From an uncultured Clostridia bacterium (GTDB taxonomy: Bacteria > Bacillota > Clostridia > Christensenellales > UBA1750): a DNA stretch of 38,557 bases. The notes beneath the pieces are model-generated. The model made no database searches. It had not been told where the DNA came from and worked only from the letters and a program-made list of their open reading frames with translations. Both the position numbers and the translations under genes were made by a program. This document shows positions 1-7,197 of this stretch, piece by piece; position 1 is the stretch's first letter, and the number at the start of each line of letters is the position of its first letter. Location of the stretch: positions 1-38,557 of the forward strand of contig CALWRM010000154.1 in the NCBI GenBank assembly GCA_944383925.1. Direction: 5' to 3'.

Positions 1-1
1 G

Positions 2-94
2 GTTGAAGTGATCGAGACCGTCGCCAACGGCAGCTGGTCCAAGATCAAGTTCAACGGCGGCTATGCCTACGTGAGCAGCACCTACATCCAATAA
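2..94 (+). CDS. SH3b-domain protein, C-terminal end only
   Basis: Only the last 30 codons are in the window; the frame is open from the left edge to a TAA at 92-94. The residues (GSWSKIKFNGGYAYV followed by SSTYIQ) match the last strands of a bacterial SH3 (SH3b/YgiM-like) domain, where a Trp-x-Lys-Ile strand is followed by Gly-Tyr-Ala-Tyr-Val and a short tail. Such domains usually bind cell-wall peptides in secreted hydrolases or surface proteins. The rest of the protein and its true function cannot be seen. A strong terminator follows. Confidence 0.75.
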   Translation, partial: VEVIETVANGSWSKIKFNGGYAYVSSTYIQ

Positions 95-128
95 TCGCAC
101 AAGCAACGTTGGATCCTCTGTGAACCAA

Positions 129-170
129 AGCGCCCCGCGGCCAGACGGCCGCGGGGCGCTCTTTCGTTTT
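129..170 (+). terminator. Intrinsic terminator after SH3b gene
   Basis: A perfect 14-bp GC-rich stem (129-142 with 147-160), a 4-base loop AGAC and the tail CTTTCGTTTT. It ends the SH3b transcript. The other side of the hairpin may weakly serve the converging small gene at 178-315. Confidence 0.9.
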
Positions 171-177
171 GGGGTGC

Positions 178-315
178 TTATCTTGGAGGGCCGGGCGGTC
201 TTCTGCGTTCCGCCGCTTCCGGCCGGGCCGGGGTATTTGCCAAGCGCAGGAGGCGGTTTCGGATGCAGATGGCTCCGCCGCCCACCGTCAGCACCAGGAG
301 AAGGGCTTCCGCCAT
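178..315 (-). CDS. Small single-pass membrane peptide, 45 aa, unknown function
   Basis: The ATG at 315 is preceded at proper distance by GGGGAGG, and upstream lie a sigma-A promoter (353-381) and a palindrome over the predicted start site. The frame runs 45 codons to TAA. Residues 1-18 begin MAEALLLVLTVGGGAICI, a plausible transmembrane helix with one Cys; the rest is a basic, Pro/Arg-rich cytoplasmic tail. I do not recognise the family. The layout (promoter, operator-like palindrome, ribosome site, short membrane peptide) resembles small regulated membrane proteins attached to metal transport, but no transporter is adjacent in this window. That it is a gene rests on the signals more than on homology. 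Confidence 0.6.
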   Translation of the reverse strand: MAEALLLVLTVGGGAICIRNRLLRLANTPARPEAAERRRPPGPPR

Positions 316-334
316 GGTGATCGCCTCCCCATGA

Positions 335-348
335 TTAGTTTTGACTAA
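335..348 (-). promoter_or_regulatory. Palindromic operator candidate (TTAGT-N4-ACTAA)
   Basis: A perfect 5-bp inverted repeat, TTAGT then TTTG then ACTAA, lies just downstream of the -10 box of the small membrane-peptide gene, so a bound repressor would cover the start site. The half-site composition recalls operators of DtxR/MntR/Fur-type metal repressors, but the regulator cannot be assigned from sequence. Confidence 0.5.
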
Positions 349-352
349 CTAC

Positions 353-381
353 AGTATAGACCATGGCCCCGTCCCCGTCAA
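353..381 (-). promoter_or_regulatory. Sigma-A promoter for the small membrane peptide
   Basis: On the minus strand, TTGACG (381-376), a 17-bp spacer and TATACT (358-353). This is near consensus with ideal spacing and leads directly into the palindrome and the ribosome site of the 45-aa gene. Confidence 0.8.
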
Positions 382-400
382 GGGGCAGGGCGCGCCGCGC

Positions 401-469
401 AAAAGGCCGCACCTTCCTTGTTGGGACTGCCCTATAGTATGCGGTCCCCTTTCAAGAGGTGCGGCCTTT
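401..469 (-). terminator. Terminator after pyrH, nested hairpin
   Basis: Outer 13-bp stem (402-414 with 457-469) ending in TTTT on the minus strand. The loop holds a second hairpin (423-430 with 441-448). It ends the rpsB-tsf-pyrH transcript shortly after the pyrH stop. Confidence 0.75.
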
Positions 470-484
470 GCCAGGCGGACGGCG

Positions 485-1222
485 CTAGATGCTGACCGTT
501 GTGCCGATCTTTTCCCCGCAGACGGCCCGGATCAGGTTTTGCGGATCCTTGAGGCCGAAGCAGATGATGGGCAGGTGGTTATCCATGCAAAGGGTCAGGG
601 CGGTGGAATCCATCACGGTCAAGCCGCGCTGGAGCACCTCCATATAGGTGATGGCCAGGATCTTGTGGGCGTCCTTGACCAGGTTGGGGTCGGCGTCGTA
701 GATGTAATCGGTGTTCTTGGCCAGGAGCAGGGCGTCGGCCCCGATTTCGGTGGCGCGCAGGGCGGCGGTGGTGTCGGTGGTGAAGAAGGGACTGCCCGTG
801 CCGCAGGCGAAGATCACCACGCGGCCCTTTTCCAGATGCCGGACGGCCCGGCGGCGGATGTACGGCTCGGCGATCTGCCGCATTTCAATGGCGGTCTGCA
901 CGCGGGCTTGCACGTCGCCGCCATCCGGCAGCACGCCGACGCCCAGGCGCTCGATGGCGTCCTGCATGGCCAGGGCGTTGATGACCGTGCCCAGCATGCC
1001 CATGTAGTCTGCGGTGACGCGGTCCATATCGCGGGAAACGCCCTCCCGGCCGCGCCAAATGTTGCCGGCGCCCACGACCAGGGCGACCTCCACGCCCATC
1101 TTGACCAGGTCGATGATGCGCAGGGCTACGTTCTCGATGGTGGGTGCGGAAAAGCCCTTGCCGTTTTCGCCCAGCGCTTCGCCGGACAGCTTGATCAGTA
1201 CCCTCTTGTACGCGGGCTGCAT
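485..1222 (-). CDS. pyrH: UMP kinase
   Basis: Uridylate kinase phosphorylates UMP to UDP with ATP in pyrimidine nucleotide synthesis; the bacterial enzyme is a cytoplasmic hexamer of the amino-acid-kinase fold. The 245-aa length is normal. Visible signatures: [13 protein letters not shown] at the N-terminus (Lys and Gly-rich phosphate loop), GAGNIWRG around residue 50, [17 protein letters not shown] in the middle (family signature) and [15 protein letters not shown] chose the ATG at 1222 because the family begins just before [10 protein letters not shown] and AAAGGGG lies upstream; a longer open frame upstream has no family match. It is the last gene of rpsB-tsf-pyrH and is separated from tsf by a hairpin terminator. 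The usual next gene, frr, is absent. Confidence 0.97.
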   Translation of the reverse strand: MQPAYKRVLIKLSGEALGENGKGFSAPTIENVALRIIDLVKMGVEVALVVGAGNIWRGREGVSRDMDRVTADYMGMLGTVINALAMQDAIERLGVGVLPDGGDVQARVQTAIEMRQIAEPYIRRRAVRHLEKGRVVIFACGTGSPFFTTDTTAALRATEIGADALLLAKNTDYIYDADPNLVKDAHKILAITYMEVLQRGLTVMDSTALTLCMDNHLPIICFGLKDPQNLIRAVCGEKIGTTVSI

Positions 1223-1264
1223 CGATAAAACCCCTTTCCCTATTTGAGCATTCGGTTGTGGGCG

Positions 1265-1300
1265 AAAAAGAGACCGTGGATGCTTGCATTCACGGCCTCT
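1265..1300 (-). terminator. Intergenic terminator or attenuator between tsf and pyrH
   Basis: On the minus strand AGAGGCCGTG pairs with CACGGTCTCT (10 pairs including one G-U), with a smaller GC/AT hairpin in the loop, followed by TTTTT. It lies in the 91-base gap between tsf and pyrH and should lower pyrH expression relative to rpsB-tsf. Confidence 0.75.
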
Positions 1301-1313
1301 GTGTGGTTCCTGC

Positions 1314-1967
1314 TTACGCCTTGGCGGCCTGGGCGGCCACTTCCTCGGCAAAGTTGTCCTGGCGCTTGGTCAGGCCCTCGCCCATCTCGTAACGCACGAA
1401 GCGGCGGATCTTCACGTTCTCGCCGGTCTTCTGGATGCGATCGGTCACGTACTGGGCAATGGTCATGTCGGGGTCCTTGACGAACTGCTGGTCCAGCAGG
1501 CAGTTGTCCTTATAGAACTTCTCCACGCGGCCCTCAACCATGCGCTCGATGATCTTCTCGGGCTTGCCCTCGTTGCGGGCCTGGGCGCGCAGAATCTCGC
1601 GCTCCTTCTCCAGCACGTCCGCAGGAACTTCCTCGCGGGACAGGTACTGGGGATTGGCGGCGGCCACGTGCATGGCCACGTCGCGCACAAAGGACTTGAA
1701 CTCGGGCGTCTTGGCCACAAAGTCGGTCTCGCAGTTGACCTCGATCAAAACGCCAATCTTGCCGCCCATGTGGATGTAGCTTTCCACGATGCCCTCGGCG
1801 GCGATGCGGCCGCCCTTCTTGCTGGCGGAAGCGATGCCCTTCTCGCGGAGAATCTCAACGGCGCGGTCCAGGTTGCCATTGGCCTCGGTCAGCGCCTTCT
1901 TGCAGTCCATCATGCCAACGCCCGTCATCTCGCGCAGGGTCTTGACATCGCTAGCGGAAATAGCCAT
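1314..1967 (-). CDS. tsf: Elongation factor Ts
   Basis: EF-Ts exchanges GDP for GTP on EF-Tu during translation. The protein has 217 aa, the short form with a reduced second core subdomain compared with the E. coli protein of about 280 aa. It starts with the UBA-like module ([19 protein letters not shown]), followed by a lysine-rich hinge, the core segment [16 protein letters not shown] (family signature, the TDFV element contacting EF-Tu) and a C-terminal segment with [10 protein letters not shown]. Start ATG at 1967 behind GGGAGG. It lies 44 bases downstream of rpsB and is co-transcribed with it. Confidence 0.97.
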   Translation of the reverse strand: MAISASDVKTLREMTGVGMMDCKKALTEANGNLDRAVEILREKGIASASKKGGRIAAEGIVESYIHMGGKIGVLIEVNCETDFVAKTPEFKSFVRDVAMHVAAANPQYLSREEVPADVLEKEREILRAQARNEGKPEKIIERMVEGRVEKFYKDNCLLDQQFVKDPDMTIAQYVTDRIQKTGENVKIRRFVRYEMGEGLTKRQDNFAEEVAAQAAKA

Positions 1968-2011
1968 ACGGATTACCTCCCGGTCAAAATATTAACGGAT
2001 CGTATTTTCGC

Positions 2012-2767
2012 TTACTCGGCGGCTTGGGCGGCCTCTTCCTCGGCGGGCGCTTCGGCGGCGGGCGCCTCGGCCTCCTCGGTGTCCTCGCCCTGGTGGCCTT
2101 CCAGGATGGCGTCGGCCATCTTGCCGGCGATCAGCTTCACGGCGCGGATGGCGTCGTCGTTGCCGGGGATGACATAGTCGATCTCATCGGGGTCGCAGTT
2201 GGTGTCCACGATGGCCACGATCGGAATGCCAAGGGCGCGGGCTTCCTGCACGGCGATGTGCTCCTTGCGGGGATCCACCACGAACAGGGCGCCGGGCAGG
2301 GTCTTCATCTCGCGAATGCCGCCCAGGTTGGCCTGCAGCTTGGTGCGCTCCAGCTCCAGCTTGGCCACTTCCTTCTTGGGAAGCAGGTCGAACTGGCCGT
2401 CGGCCTCCATCTTATCGATCTGGTTCAGGCGGGCGATGCGGGTCTTGATGGTGCGGAAATTGGTCAGCATGCCGCCCAGCCAACGGTTGTTGACATAGAA
2501 CATGCCGCAGCGCTTGGCTTCCTGCTCCACGGACTCCTGGGCCTGCTTCTTGGTGCCCACGAACAGAACGCTCTTGCCCTCCAGGGCCAGGTCGCGGATG
2601 AACATGTAGGCTTCGTCGATCTTGCGAACGGTCTTCTGCAGGTCGATGATGTAGATGCCGTTGCGCTCGGTGAAGATGTACGGGGCCATCTTGGGGTTCC
2701 AGCGGCGGGTCTGGTGACCAAAGTGCACGCCGGCTTCGAGAAGCTGCTTCATGGAAATGACTGCCAT
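2012..2767 (-). CDS. rpsB: 30S ribosomal protein S2
   Basis: S2 binds late to the 30S head-platform junction and is needed for S1 and initiation. The 251-aa protein shows [20 protein letters not shown] at the start (family signature), [33 protein letters not shown] and [20 protein letters not shown]. The C-terminus carries an acidic Ala/Glu tail, a common S2 extension. Start ATG at 2767 is placed by homology and by AAGGAGGGA upstream; the frame is open further upstream without similarity. It is the first gene of rpsB-tsf-pyrH, with its own promoter at 2888-2917 and a folded leader. Confidence 0.98.
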   Translation of the reverse strand: MAVISMKQLLEAGVHFGHQTRRWNPKMAPYIFTERNGIYIIDLQKTVRKIDEAYMFIRDLALEGKSVLFVGTKKQAQESVEQEAKRCGMFYVNNRWLGGMLTNFRTIKTRIARLNQIDKMEADGQFDLLPKKEVAKLELERTKLQANLGGIREMKTLPGALFVVDPRKEHIAVQEARALGIPIVAIVDTNCDPDEIDYVIPGNDDAIRAVKLIAGKMADAILEGHQGEDTEEAEAPAAEAPAEEEAAQAAE

Positions 2768-2793
2768 TTGGGTTTCCCTCCTTGTTGTTCCTC

Positions 2794-2879
2794 CCCCTGC
2801 GTCCTTGGGGTTTTCTGCCGAAGACCAGCGTTTTTTTCGCCACAAGCCCCGGCTTGGCGCAGGGGTGTGTATTTCACAC
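2794..2879 (-). promoter_or_regulatory. Structured 5' leader of rpsB mRNA, S2 autoregulation candidate
   Basis: The leader can fold into an ordered set: a 5' hairpin (GTGTG-AAATA-CACAC), then a long-range 8-bp stem CCCCTGCG (2865-2858) with CGCAGGGG (2801-2794) enclosing a hairpin GCCAAGC-CGGG-GCTTGTGGC. Leaders of rpsB in other bacteria are known S2 autoregulatory elements. Whether this fold matches the described motif needs covariance modelling. Confidence 0.5.
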
Positions 2880-2887
2880 CATCGGTT

Positions 2888-2917
2888 AGTATACCATAGT
2901 CCTTAGGGCGGCGGCAA
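2888..2917 (-). promoter_or_regulatory. Sigma-A promoter of rpsB-tsf-pyrH
   Basis: TTGCCG (2917-2912), an 18-bp spacer and TATACT (2893-2888) on the minus strand, preceded by TATGG. It is placed 120 bases before the rpsB start and just upstream of the leader hairpins. Confidence 0.7.
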
Positions 2918-2950
2918 GGAAATTTTCCTGTTTTACGATGTTTTAGCAGG

Positions 2951-2986
2951 AAAAAGCCCCGCCTGCCTTGGACAGGGCGGGGCTTT
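2951..2986 (-). terminator. Terminator after the polytopic membrane protein gene
   Basis: GCCCCGCC and GGCGGGGC arms flanked by AAA/TTT, with the run TTTTT on the minus strand at 2955-2951. It separates the membrane-protein gene from the rpsB promoter. Confidence 0.85.
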
Positions 2987-3010
2987 GGGTCTTGGGCGCC
3001 GGGCGCCGCC

Positions 3011-3877
3011 TCATTTGGCCTTGGGCCCATGGCGCGCGGGCAGGAAGGAGCGCAGCCCCAGCAGGGCCAGCGCCAGGCCGAAGCTCAGGTTGCTTTGGGG
3101 CTGCACGCAGCCAGCCGCGATGCCAAGGCAGGTCCGCAGCGGACCGGCCTGCTGCATCCAGGGATTGAAGAGGGAACAGGCGAAGCACAGCTGCAGGGCG
3201 GCTATCATGAACAGGGCCACGGCCACGGAACGGCGCACGGGCCGCAGCAGGGGCTGCAGGCAGGCGGCGACAGCCAACAGCAGCAGGGCGCGCAGGCCGA
3301 TGGCCGCATTGGCCTGCGCAGCCTGCAATCCGCTGCGCTGCAGCAGGTGCAGCGGCCTTTCCAGCAGCAGGACCGCCAGCAGGCAGGCGGCGGCCAGCAG
3401 CGCCCGCTTCCAATGGAAGCCCGCCTTCCCCCCGCCGCGGGCCAAGCCGCTCAGGCAGGACAGCAGCAGCAGGCACCACAGCGCCAGGCCCGCCAGCGGG
3501 AAGTTCTTCGTGTATTGCAGCCAGCGCAGGCGATAGGCCTCGGAGAGCAGGGGCGTGGCCGTGGCCAGCACGTACCAAAGCAGGCCCAGCGCCAGGGCCG
3601 GCAGGGCGTCCAGGGGGCGCTCCAGCCCGCCCGCCGCGCCGCAGAGCAGCAGCCCGCCGCCCAGCGCCAGGCCCACCACCCAATAGGGCAGGCGGGAGAG
3701 GCCCAGGCGCGCGTAGTTGTCCTCGGCCACGGGGCCCAGGAGCGGCAGTTCCTCCAGGGCAGAGGAATACAGGCGCGTGAAGAAACAGCCGACGAACAGC
3801 CCGACGACGAGCAGCGCCACGCCCAGCCAGGCAAGGATTGCGGAAAGGTTGCTTGTAGGAACTGCGATCTTCTTCAT
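3011..3877 (-). CDS. Polytopic integral membrane protein, unknown function
   Basis: The product has 288 aa from the ATG at 3877, chosen because AAGGTGG lies 8 bases upstream; a GTG four codons earlier is less well placed. It begins with a short basic n-region (MKKIAVPTSN) and contains about seven or eight hydrophobic segments rich in Leu/Ala/Gly (for example ILAWLGVALLVVGLFVG, YWVVGLALGGGLLLCGAA, LALWCLLLLSCLSGL), separated by short Arg/Pro loops. No catalytic or transport motif is recognisable. It lies 50 bases downstream of a decayed secreted-protein gene on the same strand and ends in its own terminator, so the two may once have formed an operon. Its base composition is GC-rich like the chromosome, unlike the AT-rich pseudogene. 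Confidence 0.75.
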   Translation of the reverse strand: MKKIAVPTSNLSAILAWLGVALLVVGLFVGCFFTRLYSSALEELPLLGPVAEDNYARLGLSRLPYWVVGLALGGGLLLCGAAGGLERPLDALPALALGLLWYVLATATPLLSEAYRLRWLQYTKNFPLAGLALWCLLLLSCLSGLARGGGKAGFHWKRALLAAACLLAVLLLERPLHLLQRSGLQAAQANAAIGLRALLLLAVAACLQPLLRPVRRSVAVALFMIAALQLCFACSLFNPWMQQAGPLRTCLGIAAGCVQPQSNLSFGLALALLGLRSFLPARHGPKAK

Positions 3878-3927
3878 GCTCTCGCCCACCTTCTACATCA
3901 ACGGATTACTGGAGAGTTATCTTCTTC

Positions 3928-4647
3928 TTACAGATAGTCGTAACCATCGATAATGATTTCGACATAAACGCCGGAAGGTCCAGAATGATATAGAGTAGTC
4001 GCAGCCTTTCCTAAGTTATCCAAATTCAGCCAGCTTGAATCAGGAGAGGGTACATAGTACCAAGAACCAGCGGCAGGAGAGCTCCAAGACTTGTCGTTTA
4101 AAGCACCCCAATAGGTTGAAGCATAGCCAATGGCTATTTCACCAAGCAATGTATACGGAGTATAGCTAGTGGAAGATACGATATATCTGTGAGAAGATTG
4201 TGTATATCGAATTTGCCCCATTCCAATTTCGTCATATTCAACACTATAATGGATGCGAGCATAAACTGTAAAACCATACGCAGATTTAGAATCTTGCTTG
4301 GAGCCAGAAATGCTTGAAACAGTGGTGGTTACATATTCATCGATCGTTGAACCGGACCCTGTCACCGTTCTTTTCAATAACTGCGTAGTTTCATTCTGTT
4401 CATCTACGATGTAGCCTGCACTTCCATTTAGAAAAGAGGTATTTTGTCGAATCTAAATTTTCTCCTTAACGAGGGGAGATCGTTCATCTATATGTAAGTC
4501 CGCTCTCAGTTTCAATAGATTTGTGTCTTGTATTACTTGATTCTCAATCTGTACAGATTCTGTAGTTTTGGCAAAAGAAAGTATCATTGAACCTAATAGC
4601 GATAAGATCAATGCAAAAACAAGAAACACTCTTTCTACGGATTTTAT
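3928..4647 (-). pseudogene. Decayed secreted protein with signal peptide; lost start codon and in-frame amber
   Basis: On the minus strand AAAGGAG stands 7 bases before ATA (4647-4645), not ATG. The frame from there reads IKSVERVFLVFALILSLLG and on to SFAKTTE, a clear signal peptide of about 27 residues, and stays open to a single TAG at 4455-4453. The same frame then continues without a break for 175 codons to TAA at 3928, through a Tyr/Ser-rich region with short beta-like strands (FTVYARIHYSVEYDEIG, GVYVEIIIDGYDYL). Two lesions, a missing start and one amber codon, suggest inactivation; alternatives are start at an internal GTG or TTG, or readthrough. The gene is far more AT-rich than its surroundings, which points to acquisition. 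No family was recognised. Confidence 0.7.
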
Positions 4648-4752
4648 ACTCTTACTCCTTTCTTCTATCCTTCCCGTCCAACCCGAACAGAATCATTCAT
4701 TGGCTTAGCAACACCTCGTTTCTTGACTTTATTCATATTTTAACCCAACATG

Positions 4753-4782
4753 AGTATAACACAGCGTTTGTTTTTTTTGCAA
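4753..4782 (-). promoter_or_regulatory. Promoter of the secreted-protein pseudogene
   Basis: TTGCAA (4782-4777), an 18-bp spacer and TATACT (4758-4753) on the minus strand, about 105 bases before the original start position. It shares the divergent intergenic region with htpG. Confidence 0.6.
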
Positions 4783-4828
4783 CTTATTATTTACGTTTTT
4801 TGCTTTTAAAATTCTTATGGGCCATTTA

Positions 4829-4855
4829 TCAGCACTCTTTGCTGTTGAGTGCTAA
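4829..4855 (+). promoter_or_regulatory. CIRCE operator (HrcA box) upstream of htpG
   Basis: TCAGCACTC, nine bases, GAGTGCTAA. This differs from the CIRCE consensus (TTAGCACTC-N9-GAGTGCTAA) at one base of the left arm. HrcA represses chaperone genes through this element and is relieved on heat stress. Here it ends 7 bases before the -35 box rather than covering the transcription start. Confidence 0.92.
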
Positions 4856-4862
4856 AAACCCC

Positions 4863-4890
4863 TTGACTTTGGCAGAGACCGTGCTACAAT
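4863..4890 (+). promoter_or_regulatory. Sigma-A promoter of htpG
   Basis: TTGACT, a 16-bp spacer and TACAAT. It sits immediately 3' of the CIRCE element and 42 bases before the htpG start. Confidence 0.85.
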
Positions 4891-4931
4891 TGATTGGTAA
4901 GGAAAGCTTTTTCGGAAGGGAGTTATGAAGC

Positions 4932-6761
4932 ATGGAAAAGGGCCAGCTTTCCATTCATGCGGAAAATCTGCTGCCAATCATCAAGAAATGGCTGTATTCG
5001 GATAAGGATATTTTCGTGCGCGAGCTGATCTCCAACGGCTGCGACGCCATTGCCAAGCGCCGCGCCATGGGCCTGCTTGGCGAGGAGTCGCCCAGGATCG
5101 TGGTGGACTTAAGCAAGGAGGCGCGCACCCTCTCCTTCACGGACAACGGCGTGGGCATGACGGCCGAAGAGGTGAAGAAGTACATCAACCAGGTGGCCTT
5201 CTCCGGGGCCAGCGATTTCCTGGAAAGGTTTAAGGACAACCACGAGCAGCTCATCGGCCATTTCGGCCTTGGGTTCTACTCGGCCTTCATGGCGGGCGAG
5301 AAGGTGCGCATCGAGACCCTGTCCTGCCTGGAGGGCAGCCAGGCCGTGGCCTGGGAGAGCGACGGCGGCATGGAGTACGAGATGGAGGACATCGACCGCC
5401 AGGCGGTGGGCACCACCATCACCCTCTTCATCAACGCCGATTCCGAGGAGTTTCTCGACGCCGGACAGCTGCGGCAGACGATTCAAAAATACTGCTCCTT
5501 CATGCCCGTGCCCATCTATCTGACCGTGGACGGCAAGCCCCAGGAGCAGCACGTCCACGAGGAGGGGGAGGAGCACGAGCACGAACCCGCTGCCCTGAAC
5601 AACCCCTCCCCCCTCTATCTCAAGGCGCCCAAGGACGTGACGGAGGAGGAGTACAAGGAGTTCTACCGCAGCACCTTCCTGCAATTCGATGAGCCGCTGT
5701 TCTGGATCCACCTGAACGTGGATTATCCCTTCAACCTCAAGGGCATCCTCTACTTCCCCCGCCTGCAAAGCCAGTTTGGCCAAAACGAGGGCCAGGTGAA
5801 GCTGTACGCGGGCCAGGTGTTCGTGGCGGACAACATCAAGGAGGTCATCCCGGAGTTTCTGCTGCTGTTGCGCGGCGTGATCGATTGCCCGGACCTGCCG
5901 CTGAACGTTTCCCGTTCCTTCCTGCAAAACGACGGCTACGTGCGCAAGCTCTCCGACTACATCACCCGCAAGGTGGCCGACAAGCTGCTCTCGCTGTTCA
6001 AGAACGAGCGCGAGGCCTATGACAAGTACTGGGACGACATCCATCCCTTCATCAAATACGGCTGCCTGCGCGACCACAAGTTCTACGACCGTGTAAAGGA
6101 CTGCCTGATCTACAAGACCACCTTGGGCGAGAGCTTCACCCTGCCCGAGCTGCTGGAGCGAGCCAAGGAAAGCCACGAGAACAAGCTGTTCTACACCCAG
6201 GATAAGGAGCGGCAGTCCGCCGCGCTGAAGCTGTACGAGGGCATGGACGTGCTGGTGATGAACACGCCCATCGACAACCCCTTCATGCAGATGATCGAGG
6301 GGGAAAACAAGGACCTGCGCTTTGCCCGCGTAGACGCGGAGCTGGCCGACGCACTCAAGTGCGGGGAGGCCGGCCTGGACGAGGAGGCCTGCAAAAAGCT
6401 GACGGAGCTGTTCACCTGGGCCTTGGACGACAAGTCCCTCAAGCTGGAAACCCAGGCCCTAAAGGACGAAGCCACTCCCGCCCTGCTGATGCAGGACGAG
6501 AACATGCGCCGTTACCAGGAGGCCATGCGGCTCTGGAGCCAGGGCGGCGAGACGGCCAGCTTCCCCGTGCCGCAAACCCTGGTGCTGAACACGACCAACC
6601 CGCTGATCGGCCGCCTGGCGGCGATGGAACAGGATGAAAACAGCCGCAGCCTTTGCTTGGAGCTGAAGGACTTGGCGGAGCTGAGCCTGCAACCGCTAAG
6701 CCCCGAGAGGATGAACGAATTCCTGCAAAGGACCTTGGCTTTGCTAAACCGCCTTGGCTAG
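4932..6761 (+). CDS. htpG: Molecular chaperone HtpG (Hsp90)
   Basis: Bacterial Hsp90 is an ATP-dependent cytosolic dimeric chaperone. The 609-aa product has the GHKL ATPase motifs: FVRELISNGCDAI (Glu/Asn of motif I, with GCDA for the usual ASDA), SFTDNGVGMT, and GHFGLGFYSAFM forming the lid. The middle domain shows PLFWIHLNVDYPFNLKG and the catalytic-loop region PEFLLLLRGVIDCPDLPLNVSR, and a C-terminal dimerisation part ends at residue 609. Around residues 203-220 there is a short His/Glu-rich insert (EQHVHEEGEEHEHEP). The start at 4932 follows GGAAGGGAG with 9 bases spacing; an ATG seven bases earlier is out of frame. CIRCE plus a sigma-A promoter indicate HrcA-controlled heat-shock expression, which is not the usual class for htpG in Bacillus subtilis. 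Confidence 0.97.
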   Translation: MEKGQLSIHAENLLPIIKKWLYSDKDIFVRELISNGCDAIAKRRAMGLLGEESPRIVVDLSKEARTLSFTDNGVGMTAEEVKKYINQVAFSGASDFLERFKDNHEQLIGHFGLGFYSAFMAGEKVRIETLSCLEGSQAVAWESDGGMEYEMEDIDRQAVGTTITLFINADSEEFLDAGQLRQTIQKYCSFMPVPIYLTVDGKPQEQHVHEEGEEHEHEPAALNNPSPLYLKAPKDVTEEEYKEFYRSTFLQFDEPLFWIHLNVDYPFNLKGILYFPRLQSQFGQNEGQVKLYAGQVFVADNIKEVIPEFLLLLRGVIDCPDLPLNVSRSFLQNDGYVRKLSDYITRKVADKLLSLFKNEREAYDKYWDDIHPFIKYGCLRDHKFYDRVKDCLIYKTTLGESFTLPELLERAKESHENKLFYTQDKERQSAALKLYEGMDVLVMNTPIDNPFMQMIEGENKDLRFARVDAELADALKCGEAGLDEEACKKLTELFTWALDDKSLKLETQALKDEATPALLMQDENMRRYQEAMRLWSQGGETASFPVPQTLVLNTTNPLIGRLAAMEQDENSRSLCLELKDLAELSLQPLSPERMNEFLQRTLALLNRLG

Positions 6762-6789
6762 GCAGGCGATGGACGAAGCGGTAAAATCA

Positions 6790-6830
6790 AAAAGAAGAGG
6801 GAGGCCAAGCGGCCTTCCTCTTCTTTTTTT
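6790..6830 (+). terminator. Terminator after htpG
   Basis: A 16-bp A/G-rich stem ending in GGCC, loop AAGC, return arm GGCCTTCCTCTTC and a run of seven T (6824-6830). Confidence 0.93.
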
Positions 6831-6865
6831 GGAGGCAACCACGCGTGGCGGAGGAGCGCCGACAG

Positions 6866-6921
6866 GGAATCCCTCCGCCGGCTGCGCCGGCACCTCCCTT
6901 TCACAAGGGAGGCGAGGGGCA
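6866..6921. repeat. 56-bp intergenic palindromic repeat, copy 1
   Basis: Direct repeat of the element at 7024-7079 with a single difference (A at 6892, G at 7050). It contains two inverted repeats: GCCGGC-TGC-GCCGGC and CCTCCCTTT-CA-CAAGGGAGG. The form resembles the dispersed GC-rich hairpin elements found between genes in many gut Clostridia. The sequence around it, between htpG and xth, has no supported gene. Confidence 0.85.
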
Positions 6922-7023
6922 ACGGGGGTGGAGACGGCTTATTTGAAGCGCTGGAGCCTTGCCTTCCTCGAAGGGCGAACGGCGGGCCTGCGCGGACATC
7001 CTGCGCGTTTGGCGGGCGTCGGT

Positions 7024-7079
7024 GGAATCCCTCCGCCGGCTGCGCCGGCGCCTCCCTTTCACAAGGGAGGCGAGGGGCA
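7024..7079. repeat. 56-bp intergenic palindromic repeat, copy 2
   Basis: Second copy in the same orientation, 158 bp downstream of the first, with the same two internal inverted repeats. The rest of 6831-7137 shows no gene or promoter I can support. Confidence 0.85.
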
Positions 7080-7137
7080 GCAGGGCAGAGCGGCTTTTGG
7101 CGCGGTTTTTCCCGTGCCGCCCAGTCCAATTTTAATA

Positions 7138-7174
7138 GAGAAAGGCCGCGTCCCTCTATTCGGGGCGCGGCCTT
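7138..7174 (-). terminator. Terminator after xth
   Basis: AAGGCCGCG-CCCC pairs with GGG-ACGCGGCCTT around a 7-base loop, then TTTCTCTATTAAAA on the minus strand, 24 bases after the xth stop. Confidence 0.8.
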
Positions 7175-7197
7175 GTGGCGCGGGTTATCTGTACGTG

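Noticed and set aside
120-320. 66-aa plus-strand frame after the SH3b gene
   Set aside because: It reads through the terminator hairpin and lies antisense to the better supported 45-aa peptide gene.
4587-4928. 113-aa plus-strand frame across the htpG upstream region
   Set aside because: It covers the CIRCE element, the htpG promoter and the promoter and signal-peptide frame of the pseudogene on the other strand, and has no ribosome site or similarity.
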